DNA from: Casuarius casuarius
Taxonomy: Eukaryota > Chordata > Aves > Casuariiformes > Casuariidae
Direction of reading: 5' to 3'
Assembly (NCBI GenBank): GCA_003342895.1
Contig: PTFA01000192.1
Location: 1,017,378-1,081,377, forward strand
DNA: 64,000 nt
Both the position numbers and the translations under genes were made by a program. Positions 53,401-64,000 of this stretch are shown here, one piece after another. The notes under the pieces are model-generated. The model made no database searches. It worked only from the letters and a program-made list of their open reading frames with translations, and was not told the origin of the DNA. Numbering within the stretch: the first letter of the stretch is position 1; every line of letters starts with the position of its first letter.

Positions 53401-54460
53401 ATAGTTGAACTGATCCTATTACACAAAATCCACTACCATGTCCTATTAAATGATTTCCAGTACATACACTTCAGTCTGTTCACTATTTCCCCTGTCTGGA
53501 TCTTGTATATCTGGGTTACCTTCCACCCCATGCAGACAACAGAGAAAGAATACAGCAGAGGAGGCACAGAATTAAGAGGACACCAGGTATTATAATCAGA
53601 GGGCAGGGAAGGGATACTGAATTCCTTCCTGTGCTTACATCTTAGCAGCTGCAGCTCAGCCCAGCCACACTACTTGCAAGTAACTCATAAGTCAAACTAA
53701 CTGAGACTTGGCATTAGTCTTTCTCCATATCCCTTGATTTCAAGGGAACACAGTTCCCATTTTCTTAGGTAAGGAGCAGGAAAGGGCATTGGTAGGAGCT
53801 CCCTAGAAGCACATTTGCTGCAGTTCAGCAAGGGGAACAGTGTCTAGAACAACAACACTCCCACCTGCTGGGCCATCTCTTTGTTGCAAGAGAAAATTTA
53901 GTCTTGTAGAAAAATTTTCCCATCAACCCAACATCACAACTCCTGCTTCAGCGGATCTGAAAAACCCAGTTTTCATCTGCTGCTGTGTGCCAGGCAGGGA
54001 TGCTTGCAGCATAGGAGAGAGGTACACTTTACAGTTTCACGCTAAGAGAACCTAACATCTGGGTCACAACCCCTCCTGGCTGTGGAAGCCAGCAGTGCGT
54101 AGCAACGATGCCCTCCTTGGGTGGCTGGGACCTCGGCTGGATGGGCTCAGGTGTAAGCATCTGAAGAACAACTTTCTCTGTACAAGAACTTTCCCTTGGA
54201 GAAGGCAGGCCATGAGCAAGCAAAACACAAGAGTCACTTCTGTTCCAACCTGCACTCTTTGGAGGGCTGCGTATGTCAGAGAGAGGACTAAATAAATATG
54301 TCAGCGTGAATCAGAGAGAGGCCATTCGCATAACTGAGTCATCCTAAAGACAGCGATTCTTGGATCAGATGGATGACCTGGTTTGCCTTTGTCAATCATA
54401 GCCTGTCATATGAATCACCATCACAAAAGCAAGTGTAGGCAATATCTACAAAAGGCATTA

Positions 54461-54466
54461 TTTAAT
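54461..54466 (-). terminator. RPS19BP1: Candidate RPS19BP1 polyadenylation signal
   Basis: ATTAAA on the minus strand, about 550 bases after the RPS19BP1 stop and followed by TTTTGTGATGGTG-type GU-rich sequence. No AATAAA was seen between it and the stop on that strand. Confidence 0.4.
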
Positions 54467-55015
54467 CACACTATATACAAACTTTTTGCAAAGACAGAAA
54501 AGCCTGGCAAAGGGTGTAATAAGAACAAAAACTGCAAGACTACTGAGGTTTAACCCCTGCTTTTATACACAGTCTTTCAAAGCATCCTTCCCTTTCTTCT
54601 GATGATTTACTTCTGCTGGTCCAAAACACCTCCTACATTGAGATACAGTACTTTAAATGCTCCTTGCCAAATAATATAGGTAGTAGAAGCCTTGCATCCT
54701 GAGGAAGAGGAACAAGATTTATACTTGTCTTGGCCCACTCTTCTGCACCAAGAACACAAGAGTCATGTTAGTTGGAGGTGGGTAATTATAAAGACAACAT
54801 ATCTCAAAGCCAAGAAAATCTCCTTGGCTCTAGCTAGCAAGTAGCAAGTTCTGCACAGACACAGATTTCTCTGCAAGTGTGACGTTAAAGTACTTGCTGA
54901 TAAAGAGGCACATCTCCTATGTCCCATCTCAAACAAGTCGAGGACATGACCAGTCCTATGTTCTGAACACTAAGCTGCAGAATGACTGGAGCTGCAAGAA
55001 CCCCTGACACATTCT

Positions 55016-55150
55016 TTACGCTGTCCCGAAGTATTCTCTCTCAAATTTACGGAAATCTTCCTCAGTAAAGACAGTGCCTTCAGACTTCTTCTTTGCCTTC
55101 TTCTCTGGAGGTTGATCTTTGGACTTCCTGCCTCTGTTCTGGGTAAGAAC
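55016..55150 (-). CDS. RPS19BP1: RPS19BP1 coding exon 4 (residues 97-140, stop)
   Basis: The acceptor is TCTGAAG. It encodes VLTQNRGRK, a lysine-rich stretch and the conserved [17 protein letters not shown] tail. The stop TAA is at 55018-55016. Confidence 0.94.
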   Translation of the reverse strand, partial: VLTQNRGRKSKDQPPEKKAKKKSEGTVFTEEDFRKFEREYFGTA

Positions 55151-57246
55151 CTTCAGACAAGAAAAGGACAGCAGCCATTGTTATTCTAGACCACACAATG
55201 GTGATTCGCAAACCCATCTGCAAGATCCCCCTGCTATTCAAATCCTGGAATGCCTCCAAAGAAGAGGGAGAGGCATTTACCCGTGTTAACCAAAGCAGGT
55301 CATGGCAACAACAGCAAATGCCACTTAGTATGTGGAGCCAAATATGACAACTACTCCCTGGTAACCATCACTGATATAGAAACATTGATTTCAACCTAAA
55401 CCTTTTTGTGACTTCCTCTTTCATGAGACAGCCTGACAATCCAAGAACTTGGTGGAATTCCTTCAGAATTTTCTAATACACCATGACCCCCTTTTACAAC
55501 CCTTAGCCTGAGAAAAACTTGCCTAAACCAAACTGCTTGTAAAGATTCAAAGGTCATTTCTCACAAAAATAACTAAGATTCTAGCGTCATCACCCCTGTT
55601 CTCTTCAAATCAAGGCCTGGGACCATCTCTTAGGGAAGACCATAGATAAATTCTTAGGTTGATGAGAAACATCATTCAAGATGCTATGAAGTTTCTGCCA
55701 CAAGAGCCTGCACCACATCTAGTTTCTTACTAAACAGTCTCTAGCTAGAGGGAAGGACAGCTCAATCAACAGTAAGGAGGAGGCTTGACTGAAGCTTCTT
55801 TGCCAGCTGAAACCATGAAACACCATTGAGTCTCTCTGCATCAGTAGCACACTCAGTTCGAAAAAACAGGCTAACAATCCACAGATAACAAAGAAGTTGA
55901 CCACATAAAATAACATCAGGGAAAGTAGTAAGAGAGCCCTGAATTAAAGTAGATATGCAGAACTCTGACAAAGTAAAGCCTCATATTTACGAAGAGTGTT
56001 TCTGACATATCAGTTTAAGTTTCAGCAGTTATGCAAAAGCTACGCTCAACCTACTTAAGCTCCTTGGGAGCTTACATACGATGAAGAGTCACCAAAACCT
56101 CCAAAAACCTGTTGCAATTTGATTTTGCGTGGAGACATTCTACAAAGTGAACCAATTCTTCAAACTCTCCACCCTGGACAACTCTGTATGTTTATGCCAT
56201 CTCACAATACCGCCTGAGACTGTTCCTAACAGGGTCTGTGAGAGGTAAGAAAAGCCAACCATCATCAGTAAATTTGAACTACTATCAGAGAAGATAGTAG
56301 GGGCCCACATATCAAAGGTTAAAGCTCAGTAAACTGTCTTGCCAGTGCACTCACACATTCCCCAAAGCCACCACCAGACAGAGCCTGACTGTTTGTGGCT
56401 GGTCTAAGCTAGAAGGTTTCGGGATACCTCCCATTCACTCATGTTCCTCAGGGGAAAACAGACCCCCAGACAAAGAAGTGATGTCCTTACTTGCTGCGTA
56501 ACAGCTTTGTCTGCAACAAATCTTCCATTTGTCATGTACTGCAGGTTTGTTCTCAAGTGATTCACAGCTTTCTTCTTGCAATACTCCTCTAGGCCAGAGC
56601 AGAGTGGGACAAAACACATCAGCTGCGCACCCAGACAGCAGCACCAGGAGAGGCACAGGAGGACAAACAGGGCCTCGCCAGCCCAAGGGATTGCTCCAGT
56701 TAGGAGACTGGGGTGCTTCTGCAGACCAAACTGCCTTTAAGAAGCAGGGCGGGGGGAACAAGGGGACCCGGGAGGATGGGTGGGAGAAAGTGACAGGGAC
56801 AAGGGGACCTCGGGGAGGGGGGTGCAGGGGGCAGCGCGAGGTGATCTGGCACGGGGAGGACACAGTTGCTTCCCCCTCGGAGCTGCAGTCGCCCGCGTTG
56901 CCCCCTCCCCGCGTGCACAGCAGAGCGGGGCCGGGGCTCACCTATCGCCGACTTCACGACCTTGCCTTTGACCGTGGCCTTGCTCCTCCCGGGGCCCGGC
57001 GCCGCCTTCTTCCTCCTGGCAGAGCCCGCCGTCCGAGGGCCGCCCGGGCCCCGTTGCAGCACCCCCGGCGCCTTTCCGCGGCCTGCAGGGGAAACCGGAA
57101 CGGCGTTACCCAAGCTTCACGCACGGACTAACCCCCTGCCCTTCCCATCCCCGGGGCCCCAGCCCGGCCCGGCCCGGCCCGGCCCCGCCGCCCCTACCCG
57201 GCGCCTCCAGCAGCTCCAGGCCCCGCCGCAACAGCGAGGCGGACAT
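55016..57246 (-). CDS. RPS19BP1: Active regulator of SIRT1 / 40S ribosomal protein S19-binding protein 1 (AROS)
   Basis: Minus-strand gene with four coding exons: 57246-57198, 57082-56942, 56588-56491 and 55150-55016, joining in frame to 140 residues (human 136). The best-conserved parts are the N-terminus [16 protein letters not shown], a basic middle with KGKVVKSAI and [16 protein letters not shown], and the C-terminus [25 protein letters not shown]. The human protein is nucleolar, binds RPS19, acts in small-subunit assembly and was described as a SIRT1 activator. All introns have GT/AG ends on the minus strand. Residues 17-50 are a Gly/Pro/Arg-rich, GC-rich segment that differs from the mammalian sequence. 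The gene converges on ATF4 from the far side of a 9-kb spacer. Confidence 0.94.
56491..56588 (-). CDS. RPS19BP1: RPS19BP1 coding exon 3 (residues 64-96)
   Basis: The acceptor is CTGGCCTAG and the donor CAGCAA/GTAAGG. It encodes [19 protein letters not shown] to VTQQ. Confidence 0.92.
56942..57082 (-). CDS. RPS19BP1: RPS19BP1 coding exon 2 (residues 17-63 and one base)
   Basis: The acceptor is CCCTGCAG and the donor GATAG/GTGAG. It encodes the basic Gly/Pro-rich region ending KGKVVKSAI. Confidence 0.9.
57198..57246 (-). CDS. RPS19BP1: RPS19BP1 coding exon 1 (residues 1-16 and one base)
   Basis: ATG at 57246, with the context GCGGCCATGTCC on its own strand. The donor is GCCGG/GTAGGG. It encodes [16 protein letters not shown]. 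Confidence 0.92.
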
Positions 57247-57412
57247 GGCCGCCCACCCCGCACCCGGCGCCGACTTCCGGCTCACCGCCACACTTCCGGT
57301 AGCGCTCCACGCCCCTTCCGCGTTGCGCCGCGCTGGCCCCCCGGCCTGCCGCGCATGCGCAGAGGGAGCCGTGGCCGTGTGTGGGGGGTGTGTGTGTGTG
57401 GCGCCATATTGT
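57247..57412 (-). promoter_or_regulatory. RPS19BP1: RPS19BP1 promoter (ETS pair, NRF1, YY1-like)
   Basis: Two ACTTCCGG sites (57273-57280 and 57292-57299; CCGGAAGT on the gene strand), a full NRF1 palindrome GCGCATGCGCA (57351-57361) and CGCCATATT (57402-57410). This TATA-less ETS/NRF1 combination is usual for ribosome-biogenesis and mitochondrial genes. A CpG island spans about 56880-57360. Confidence 0.65.
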
Positions 57413-60400
57413 GGGTAGTTCACCTGGGAGGTGGCTGGAGCTGCCTAGTCCACCTTCGGGGGGNGGGGGGGGGGGAGTTGCGCTTTCTTTATCCTTATTG
57501 GTGGCTTTGCTCATCGTGTCACACTGCTGCTTGTGTGGTATGTGTGGCCCCCCCAAGCCCTCTGTTACACTCGCTGTCTGTAGAGTTCCCACAATGGAGC
57601 CAGGGCTTCTAGGGATCACTGCAATCAAAATAATTCCCACAAGGGGGAATCGTAATTACAGGCTGGGGGAAAGGGAAACAGCCAGCAGTGGTGCTTGTGG
57701 TTTGTCTCAGCGAGGCCCTCAAAAAGCCGACTTAACTCCATGGCTGACTCCTCAGGCACAGAGCTTCACTTTGCCATAAATTGCATCTATTATTCAATAT
57801 TACTTATTTATATAAAGCTTTCCTCCCCCATCTTCACCCCTCCAGAGACTTGATGCTAATATCCTAAATTTAGCTATTATCAGAATAAAGCTTATTCAAT
57901 TACAGCCAGTGCTGGCAGTAACAAGCTGACACTGGAGAAGAGGGAGAGATGTTTATTCTCCCTCAAATATGTCCTGCAGGGAAAAAGAGATACAAGCGAC
58001 TCTCATTGTTTCTCATAGTAATGATCTCTAGTGGTGACTGGTAACAGTAAAACCTCAGTTCATTAAAAGACATTCATTTTCTGCAAATTGTTCTCTAGCC
58101 TTTGCAGATGTCACCTCAATGCCTATCTTTTTATTGCTAGTTCTCTCTGGAGTCTCTCTCTGGATGGTTCCCAGGATCCTTTGTGAATATTTGGCAATGC
58201 AATGGTGCTAATACGTTTTTCTCTGGGCAGAGTCTACTCAGCACTCATACTCATTTACCAGTTGTTTTATATGTCACTTCTTAAACTAACTTTGATTGTA
58301 TAGTAATCCAAGCAATTTTGGAATGATTTGGAGGGATAGTCGCTTGGTGTGTAATGCAAAGAACTTCTCCATTTCTATTTGTTAGCAGCTAGCGGGAGAT
58401 AGAGCTAAGTAAGCCCTTAGTTACCTGTCAGGTTTGTCTCTCCAGTCACGTGAAAGTTATGAGAGGGCTATTGTACTTTTGCAAAGCAGAAACTGAGCAA
58501 GAACTGAGTTAGTAGTCTGTTGCTGAAATGAAGAGAGCACTAGAGAACATTCTAGTCAGCAAAAGATTTGTTATCACTTGTATAGTCAGAGTATCTTTGT
58601 CCTGGTTGGCATGAGATAAATCATGGTTGTCAGTGATCCTACCTTAGGGAAAGCATTTTGAAAAATACCTTGTCAGTCAAGCATGCTCTTTTAACACCTA
58701 AAATACAATTTACAGGTTCTTTGTAAGCTTTTTAGGGTTATGTATCCCACAGTATATTCAAGATAGCTTGTTCTACTCACTTCACATTATTAGGGTCATC
58801 TAATGCATCATTACATATGCTTAGTGTCAAACAATGTAACCTCATACATGTCTTATGAGGGCACCTGATGCTAAAACATCTTCATTACCAATATGGCAAC
58901 ATACATTTAAATTTAACAGATTAGTATGGTACAAGTTGCATTGATGTATTACCTAGTTGTTGGAAAATATATGCCCTTTCCTATTTCAGAAGTAAACCAT
59001 TACAAATACTATCCTATTTCTATTTCTGTTATACCAATTAATAAAGCTCTCAATCACATAGGTTTCTCATGACTCCCTTCTTATTAAATACTTTCGTTAG
59101 CAAAAAACCTTAATATAGGCAACGCCTCCTTTGACCAGCAAGGCTGAGTGAAGACTTGCTATGATTTTAGTCAGCAATTACCTGCAGAATAAAATTTAAC
59201 GAGCTCAGAGGGGTCCTTCTGATGAAGAGGGAAGGCAAGACACTTTCTTTTCCTACATTCATAGTCTTCTGCATCAGAGTCTGGTCAGGCTCTTGGAGCT
59301 AGTTAGTGCCTAACAGGAACACTAAAAAACTAAATGCATGCATCAGCATACTTTGTAATGTGATGCATTCCCTAGGTTTAGCTCTGTTGCTACCCTAGAA
59401 CAGCACTAAGATCACCGTTCAGCATGGGCCATGGATTTTTTAACACTTTGTGAAATCATGTACCTATTATTAATACATTATGTTTTTTCCATTCCCGTTA
59501 ACAGGATCTGGCAGCCTTTCTCAGGGCATGATCATTAATGTGTCTCCTAACTGCGTTCTGGCTGCAGTTGTGCTTGGACTTGGCAGACATGGTGCCAATA
59601 GCATCTGTCATGTCTCTGTCCAAGTGACTTTGGTACAGCTGACACCCATCACATTCCTGCAGGCTCAGATGCAGATTTTTTCCTTACTCTTCAAGTTTTA
59701 TAGAGAATTAGGCTTACATTTTTTCCTGCGGTGCTAATCAAGATCTGTTTATTGATTTGTATTAGGAATGTCTAATCATCTCTTAATATGAACTGGATTT
59801 TGCCTGTGTATTATACATCCTTTTAAACCTCTACAGATTCACTGTATATATGTAGAGTTTAGGGCTTTGGATCACATAATCTCATCTCCCATATGTCATA
59901 AACCATAAGATTTCCTCCATTGATCTTAGACTAAATCTACTAACTTGTGTTTGATAAATCTGCTTTGAGCTGAGCACAGCATAGAAAATGCCCTATTTGT
60001 CTTTGCAGCAGCTTCCATAGCTTAATAACTCTCACAGAGAAGATGTGTTCCTTTTTTCACTGTGGTGTATATATTTAACTATCATTTTCTTATACCTGAA
60101 TCACCACTGAAAGCACTTTGACAGCCCCTACAAATAGCTTTTTCGTGACCAGTGATATTCTTTAAAAGTGTAATGTTAGGAGGCTGTCTCTATGTCAGTA
60201 AAACAGAAATCAGTATTTCATTGTACTCATTAAGGCCTCTGATCAAATTAAAAATTCATCCAAGAAATCTTCATCACTTTGTAATCCCTCAAAAATCTGT
60301 GCAGTTAGCTCTTTGAAACTCTTTGGGGGCAGAGTGAATATCAAATGGTGTTCATTTAAATGTGTAACATTCAAAGAAATTGCTATCTTAGAGCTTGAAT

Positions 60401-61734
60401 GATACAACTTTTGCTGGTGAAAAACACAGGCAAGGCATTTCAGATTGAGATTGTTTTTGTTTCTGAGAGTTAAGCTTATCCTAATGCTCATGTTTTATAG
60501 CTTTCTTTAAATCTCATGCCTCAATGGATATCCATGAGTTAGCTGGCTTTTCAATTACAAATAACTCAGGATACAGATCAGTTTAAGTTTTAAGTAACTT
60601 CCATATGTGAATATTATCAGTTCACTTTCTGCTGTATTTCTTACGGCATTGAAAAATGGACATTTCCCTTGTTTGTGTATGTTGATAACGTTTCTGGTTT
60701 GCCTTAGAGTGATTATTATTCTCCCTATTATTCTAGGCCTTGGAAGATGTCTGAGATTATCCTACTTTTTGACTGTGCCACATGTGTCATTCTGTTCTCC
60801 GTGGTAAGCCAGATGTTAATAATATTCATGGTTAATCACACCGACATCTGAGGCAGTTTACAATAGCTGTTTGTTTGGTGTTTTTTAAGCTCCAGCTCCT
60901 GGATTCAGGGGATTACATAAGCATCTCAGTTTGAAGGAAGATTGTGAAGAATGTTAGAAAGCAGAAGCTGAGTGCAACATTAGGCATAAAATACAACAAT
61001 CATGAACATTTCTTTAGTTTAGACTTTTTGAAACAGTCTTACAATTTGGGAAGCATGAGTCCTGATGTTGAATACTTGATATTGTCCATACTGACACATA
61101 TGTCTGCATTTTCTCTTTCAAAATGAGTCAGACCAATTTTTAAGCTTATTTTTAATGGATTTTCACCTTTGCATGATTCTTCACATGTGGTTTATGGAAA
61201 ATGTTTTGCTTTAGACAACTAGTTCCAATATCCTGTATTTTCACCTGAACAGCAATACATTGTGATACTGTATTCAGAGCTGCTGTCATTAATATTTAGC
61301 TGTGTTTGCCAGTTTGGAGCAGCTTGTGCTGTGGTCACTGTTCTTACCGTGGATCACTGCCTGCCCTGTACTTCAAGTACATAGGAACCTTTGTCCTTTT
61401 TCTGTATTACATGCCTTTGAAAAATGATTCTTTTCCTTGTTGACTTTCTGGCCTACTGAGTTTGAACAAATGCTAGACAATGCTTTGGTTCATATGCTTG
61501 CATGGGTCAGTGTATAATTATTTCAGGCTGATAGAAGGCCTTTTATTCTGATTTTTTATTGTGCAGATATCTACCTGCTCTATGCACTTTTCGTCCTGTT
61601 CCAGACCACTAAGAAACTGGCTCTGCACTGCAGAGCTTCTACAAATACTGTTGTCTCATGCTAAGATTAAATTGGTTTCCCAACATACTAGATGCTATAG
61701 TGAGAAATGAACTCTGCTCCTGAACAAGACAGAG

Positions 61735-61880
61735 TTATTATCCTCCTATACAGATAACACAAGGATAAGACAAAGATTAAGCAACTCACCCAAAGTATCT
61801 GTGGCAGGATGAGTACTTAAAATAGATCTTCTGAATGGCAGCGTGGGGACGCAACCTCTAAACATAACCATGTTCTCCAT
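61735..61880 (-). mobile_element. MIR-like SINE relic
   Basis: The plus-strand text follows the reverse complement of MIR as I remember it: GTTATTATCCTCCTATACAG, then GATAACACAAGGATAAGACA, AGATTAAGCAACTCACCCAA, AGTATCTGTGGCAGGATGAG and a CTCTAAACATAACCATGTT end that fits the box-A side. It is highly diverged. Edges are approximate. Confidence 0.5.
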
Positions 61881-62723
61881 GTGCTATTTTTTGGCTGCAA
61901 ATAGTGAGGCAGAAAGCATCAGTAGTTTTGTTGCTGTAACTGTAACTTTGTAGAGAGAGGCAGTTTCTTTCAAGAAGATAATCGTTTTATTTGAAAAAAA
62001 AAAATCAAGCTTCTTCAGGGCTTAGAGTACCAGAAGAAAGTACTTAGTAATGAACTTCATATAGTACAGAGTTGGTGTCACAAGGTTTTGTGATCAGAAA
62101 CAATGGAATTTTGCATCCAGACTCACGAAAATGCCTGAACTCCCAGTACCCTCATATGTTTTATTTTTGACAGAAAGGAAGAGTCTCTCCTCAAGTCTGC
62201 ATCTCTTGCATGCCTCCTAGAGTGGAGCAGGCAAACAGACCTGCAGCTGGGAGGGAACTCTTTCCCTCTCACTTTATCATCACTATCCTTAAATGTGGAG
62301 GAGGAGAGGGAGGAGGTAGTAGAAGGGTCCCAGGGGCTCAGGGTGATGGACTTTTCCCTGCTTCTTCTCTGGGCAGTGAAGATGGCTCCTGGGTTTTCCT
62401 CCTGCCCTCCCCATCTCCTTCATTTGTGCAGCATCATGTCTGGGCAAGAGGGGTTGAGTTTACTGTGGCTGTTTCCTCCAGGCTAGAAGGCCAAAAGGGA
62501 TCCTGCTATAGTTGCTTTCCCTTCTCCCTCAAAACCTGGGAAAAGGGGATAAAGATCCTCTAGTGGAGCAGGGGCAGGCCTGAGTGAGCAAAATGGAGGG
62601 GAGCTGAGGACGTATGAACTGATAAATGCTGGAGAGCAGGTATAACAGATGTGGGACACAGAAAGGAGACAAAGGCAGAACTAATAGANGAGTTAGGGTG
62701 GGTACAAGTTTGCTTTATAGGTT

Positions 62724-62757
62724 GTGAAATGCATTGTATGAATGAAATGCATTGTAG
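62724..62757. repeat. Short tandem duplication (17-bp unit)
   Basis: TGAAATGCATTGTA occurs twice, separated by TGAA-type spacer, in tandem. Confidence 0.8.
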
Positions 62758-64000
62758 GAAGGTACGGAAAGAGTGGACGACACTGTCATATGTATACACT
62801 GGGGGATAGGCAGAAGAAGATCATGATAAAAAACACTATGAAATTGTCAGTGGAAAACTTAAGAGTTTTGGGCCCGTATCTGACTTGTAATTTTTGTATT
62901 TCCATCTCATTGGCAATACTTTGGTTATGAGATGTTTAGTGGAAGCTCTTGAAGGATCTTCCAGGACATCTTCCTGTGTAACTTTGGAAACTGGCAATTA
63001 GTGAAGAGCTCAGTGAGGACTCTTCTGTTACCGGCACCTGACCTCCAAGCCTAACAATAGCTTTGTTCTCCTTTCAAGTTAGCTCTTCTATGACTGTGAA
63101 CACACCAAACTGATTTCTCTTCTTTGGGTAAATTCCTATGCCTCACTGAAGTGGACAAGAGTTTGCTGTGGACCAGACTGTTGCCTGCTGACTTTAGGTT
63201 TTGTTCTTTTCTTTCCTCTGGATTTCAGGCTGTCTTTTGTTTTTCTTTTTATGTTTCTAGGCTTGGTCTTTCCCTTTTCAACTGCAGACTGGTCTCCCTG
63301 GCTTGACACTTGACGTTTTCCTTTCCTTTCACCTTTGGTTTTCAACTTAACTCTTTATTCCTCCCTTACATTGTTTGATTTCCTCTTCCTAGCTTTCTGT
63401 TGCCTTGTATTCAGAACTCTAGACAATCTGTGTCAGAATCTGAGAAATTCATTCCTAAAAATATTCCCCTGTTTAATATGTAGCAAATGTATAGAAATTA
63501 AAACAGGGATTCTTAAACAAGGTTCTGAGTATAATGTCAGATTCTTTAGCTGAAGAGATCTGTGAAAAGGCTGTTGTGGTTCTCAATTGTGGGAGTGTTG
63601 TGGCCTCTGATAACACAAGAAGAGTCTAGTTTGTTCCAGGATGTATTTTATCCAAGATTACAATGGAAATAATGATTTCTCATGTAAAGAGCTTGGAAAT
63701 TCACACTATTAGAGCTGAGAGATCTTAAGTGTCCCCATGCTGGGCAGATGTGAAATTGGGGAATGTCACTCCTTGTTAAATGTGGCTGCTTCCGAAGCAG
63801 TGACAAAGAGGTGAAAGGCGCTGTGTTTTGTTCCCAGCCTCTCTGCTCCAGGGCCTTAAAATGTTTACAAGCCCTGGAGCTGACTCTGGATGCAGCAAAA
63901 TTTAGCTAGTTATGCTTGTCACATACCATTAAGGGTTTGGAGGCGGACAGGAGAAGGGCTGGGGCTGTCACAGGCTTTTGCTGCCTTAGGCAGGCCTTCT

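Larger units (their letters stand above)
45000..54440. other. Spacer between ATF4 and RPS19BP1
   Basis: No gene is recognised; all frames are short and without family resemblance. It contains a C15 run (47110-47124), a G-quadruplex-like run (47479-47496), a possible SINE relic (about 47285-47380) and one ambiguous base at 50011. Confidence 0.55.
57413..64000. other. AT-rich spacer beyond RPS19BP1
   Basis: No coding exon is recognised. In human the next gene is CACNA1I, but none of its exons is visible here. The start holds a G-run with an ambiguous base (57464), and another ambiguous base is at 62689. Confidence 0.5.

Noticed and set aside
56529..57612. Plus-strand frames of 200-248 codons across RPS19BP1 and its promoter
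   Set aside because: They are antisense to confirmed RPS19BP1 exons, GC-driven, and one crosses an ambiguous base.
57413..64000. First exon of CACNA1I expected by synteny
   Set aside because: No frame matching the channel N-terminus or its membrane repeats is visible; the gene probably begins beyond the window.

Overview
The window is vertebrate nuclear DNA carrying a block of four protein genes in the order MGAT3 (+), MIEF1 (+), ATF4 (+), RPS19BP1 (-). This is the order known from human 22q13.1, where CACNA1I follows. Spliced genes with GT/AG introns, CpG-rich promoters, long AT-rich spacers, a CR1-type LINE relic and MIR-like relics point to a sauropsid, most likely a bird. Crocodilians and turtles are not excluded. 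Gene identities come from protein matches recalled from the human families, not from a database search.

Layout. 1-4305: noncoding DNA ending in the splice acceptor of MGAT3. 4307-5815: the single coding exon of MGAT3 (bisecting GlcNAc transferase). 5816 to about 11.1 kb: probable long 3'UTR. 11.1-20.8 kb: spacer with several GC-rich patches and a CR1 relic (about 18.78-19.33 kb). 20.9-31.7 kb: MIEF1, with a CpG-island promoter, a leader exon encoding the 70-residue LYR microprotein (altMIEF1/MIEF1-MP), four coding exons giving a 464-residue protein, and a 3'UTR of about 3.6 kb. 31.7-41.2 kb: spacer with an unexplained block at about 34.7-36.6 kb. 41.25-45.0 kb: ATF4, with a TATA/E-box promoter, a leader holding a start-stop AUG, uORF1 (3 codons) and uORF2 (58 codons, split by an intron and overlapping the ATF4 start), then the bZIP protein of 354 residues. 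45-54.4 kb: spacer. 54.4-57.4 kb: RPS19BP1 on the minus strand in four exons (140 residues), with an ETS/NRF1 promoter. 57.4-64 kb: AT-rich spacer with a MIR-like relic and no recognised exon.

How the genes relate. MGAT3 acts in the Golgi. MIEF1 (mitochondrial fission receptor) and its co-encoded microprotein (mitoribosome assembly) link mitochondrial shape and translation on one transcript. ATF4 is the effector of the integrated stress response, including mitochondrial stress. RPS19BP1 is a nucleolar ribosome-biogenesis and SIRT1-binding protein. The most striking feature is upstream-ORF coding: two adjacent genes, MIEF1 and ATF4, both use multi-uORF leaders that can be read completely here. 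No unknown gene system could be supported. The most novel-looking points are a recursive-splice-like junction at the MIEF1 start exon, the replacement of human ATF4 Met1 by TTG with the overlap geometry kept, and an intronic YY1/CArG block in ATF4.
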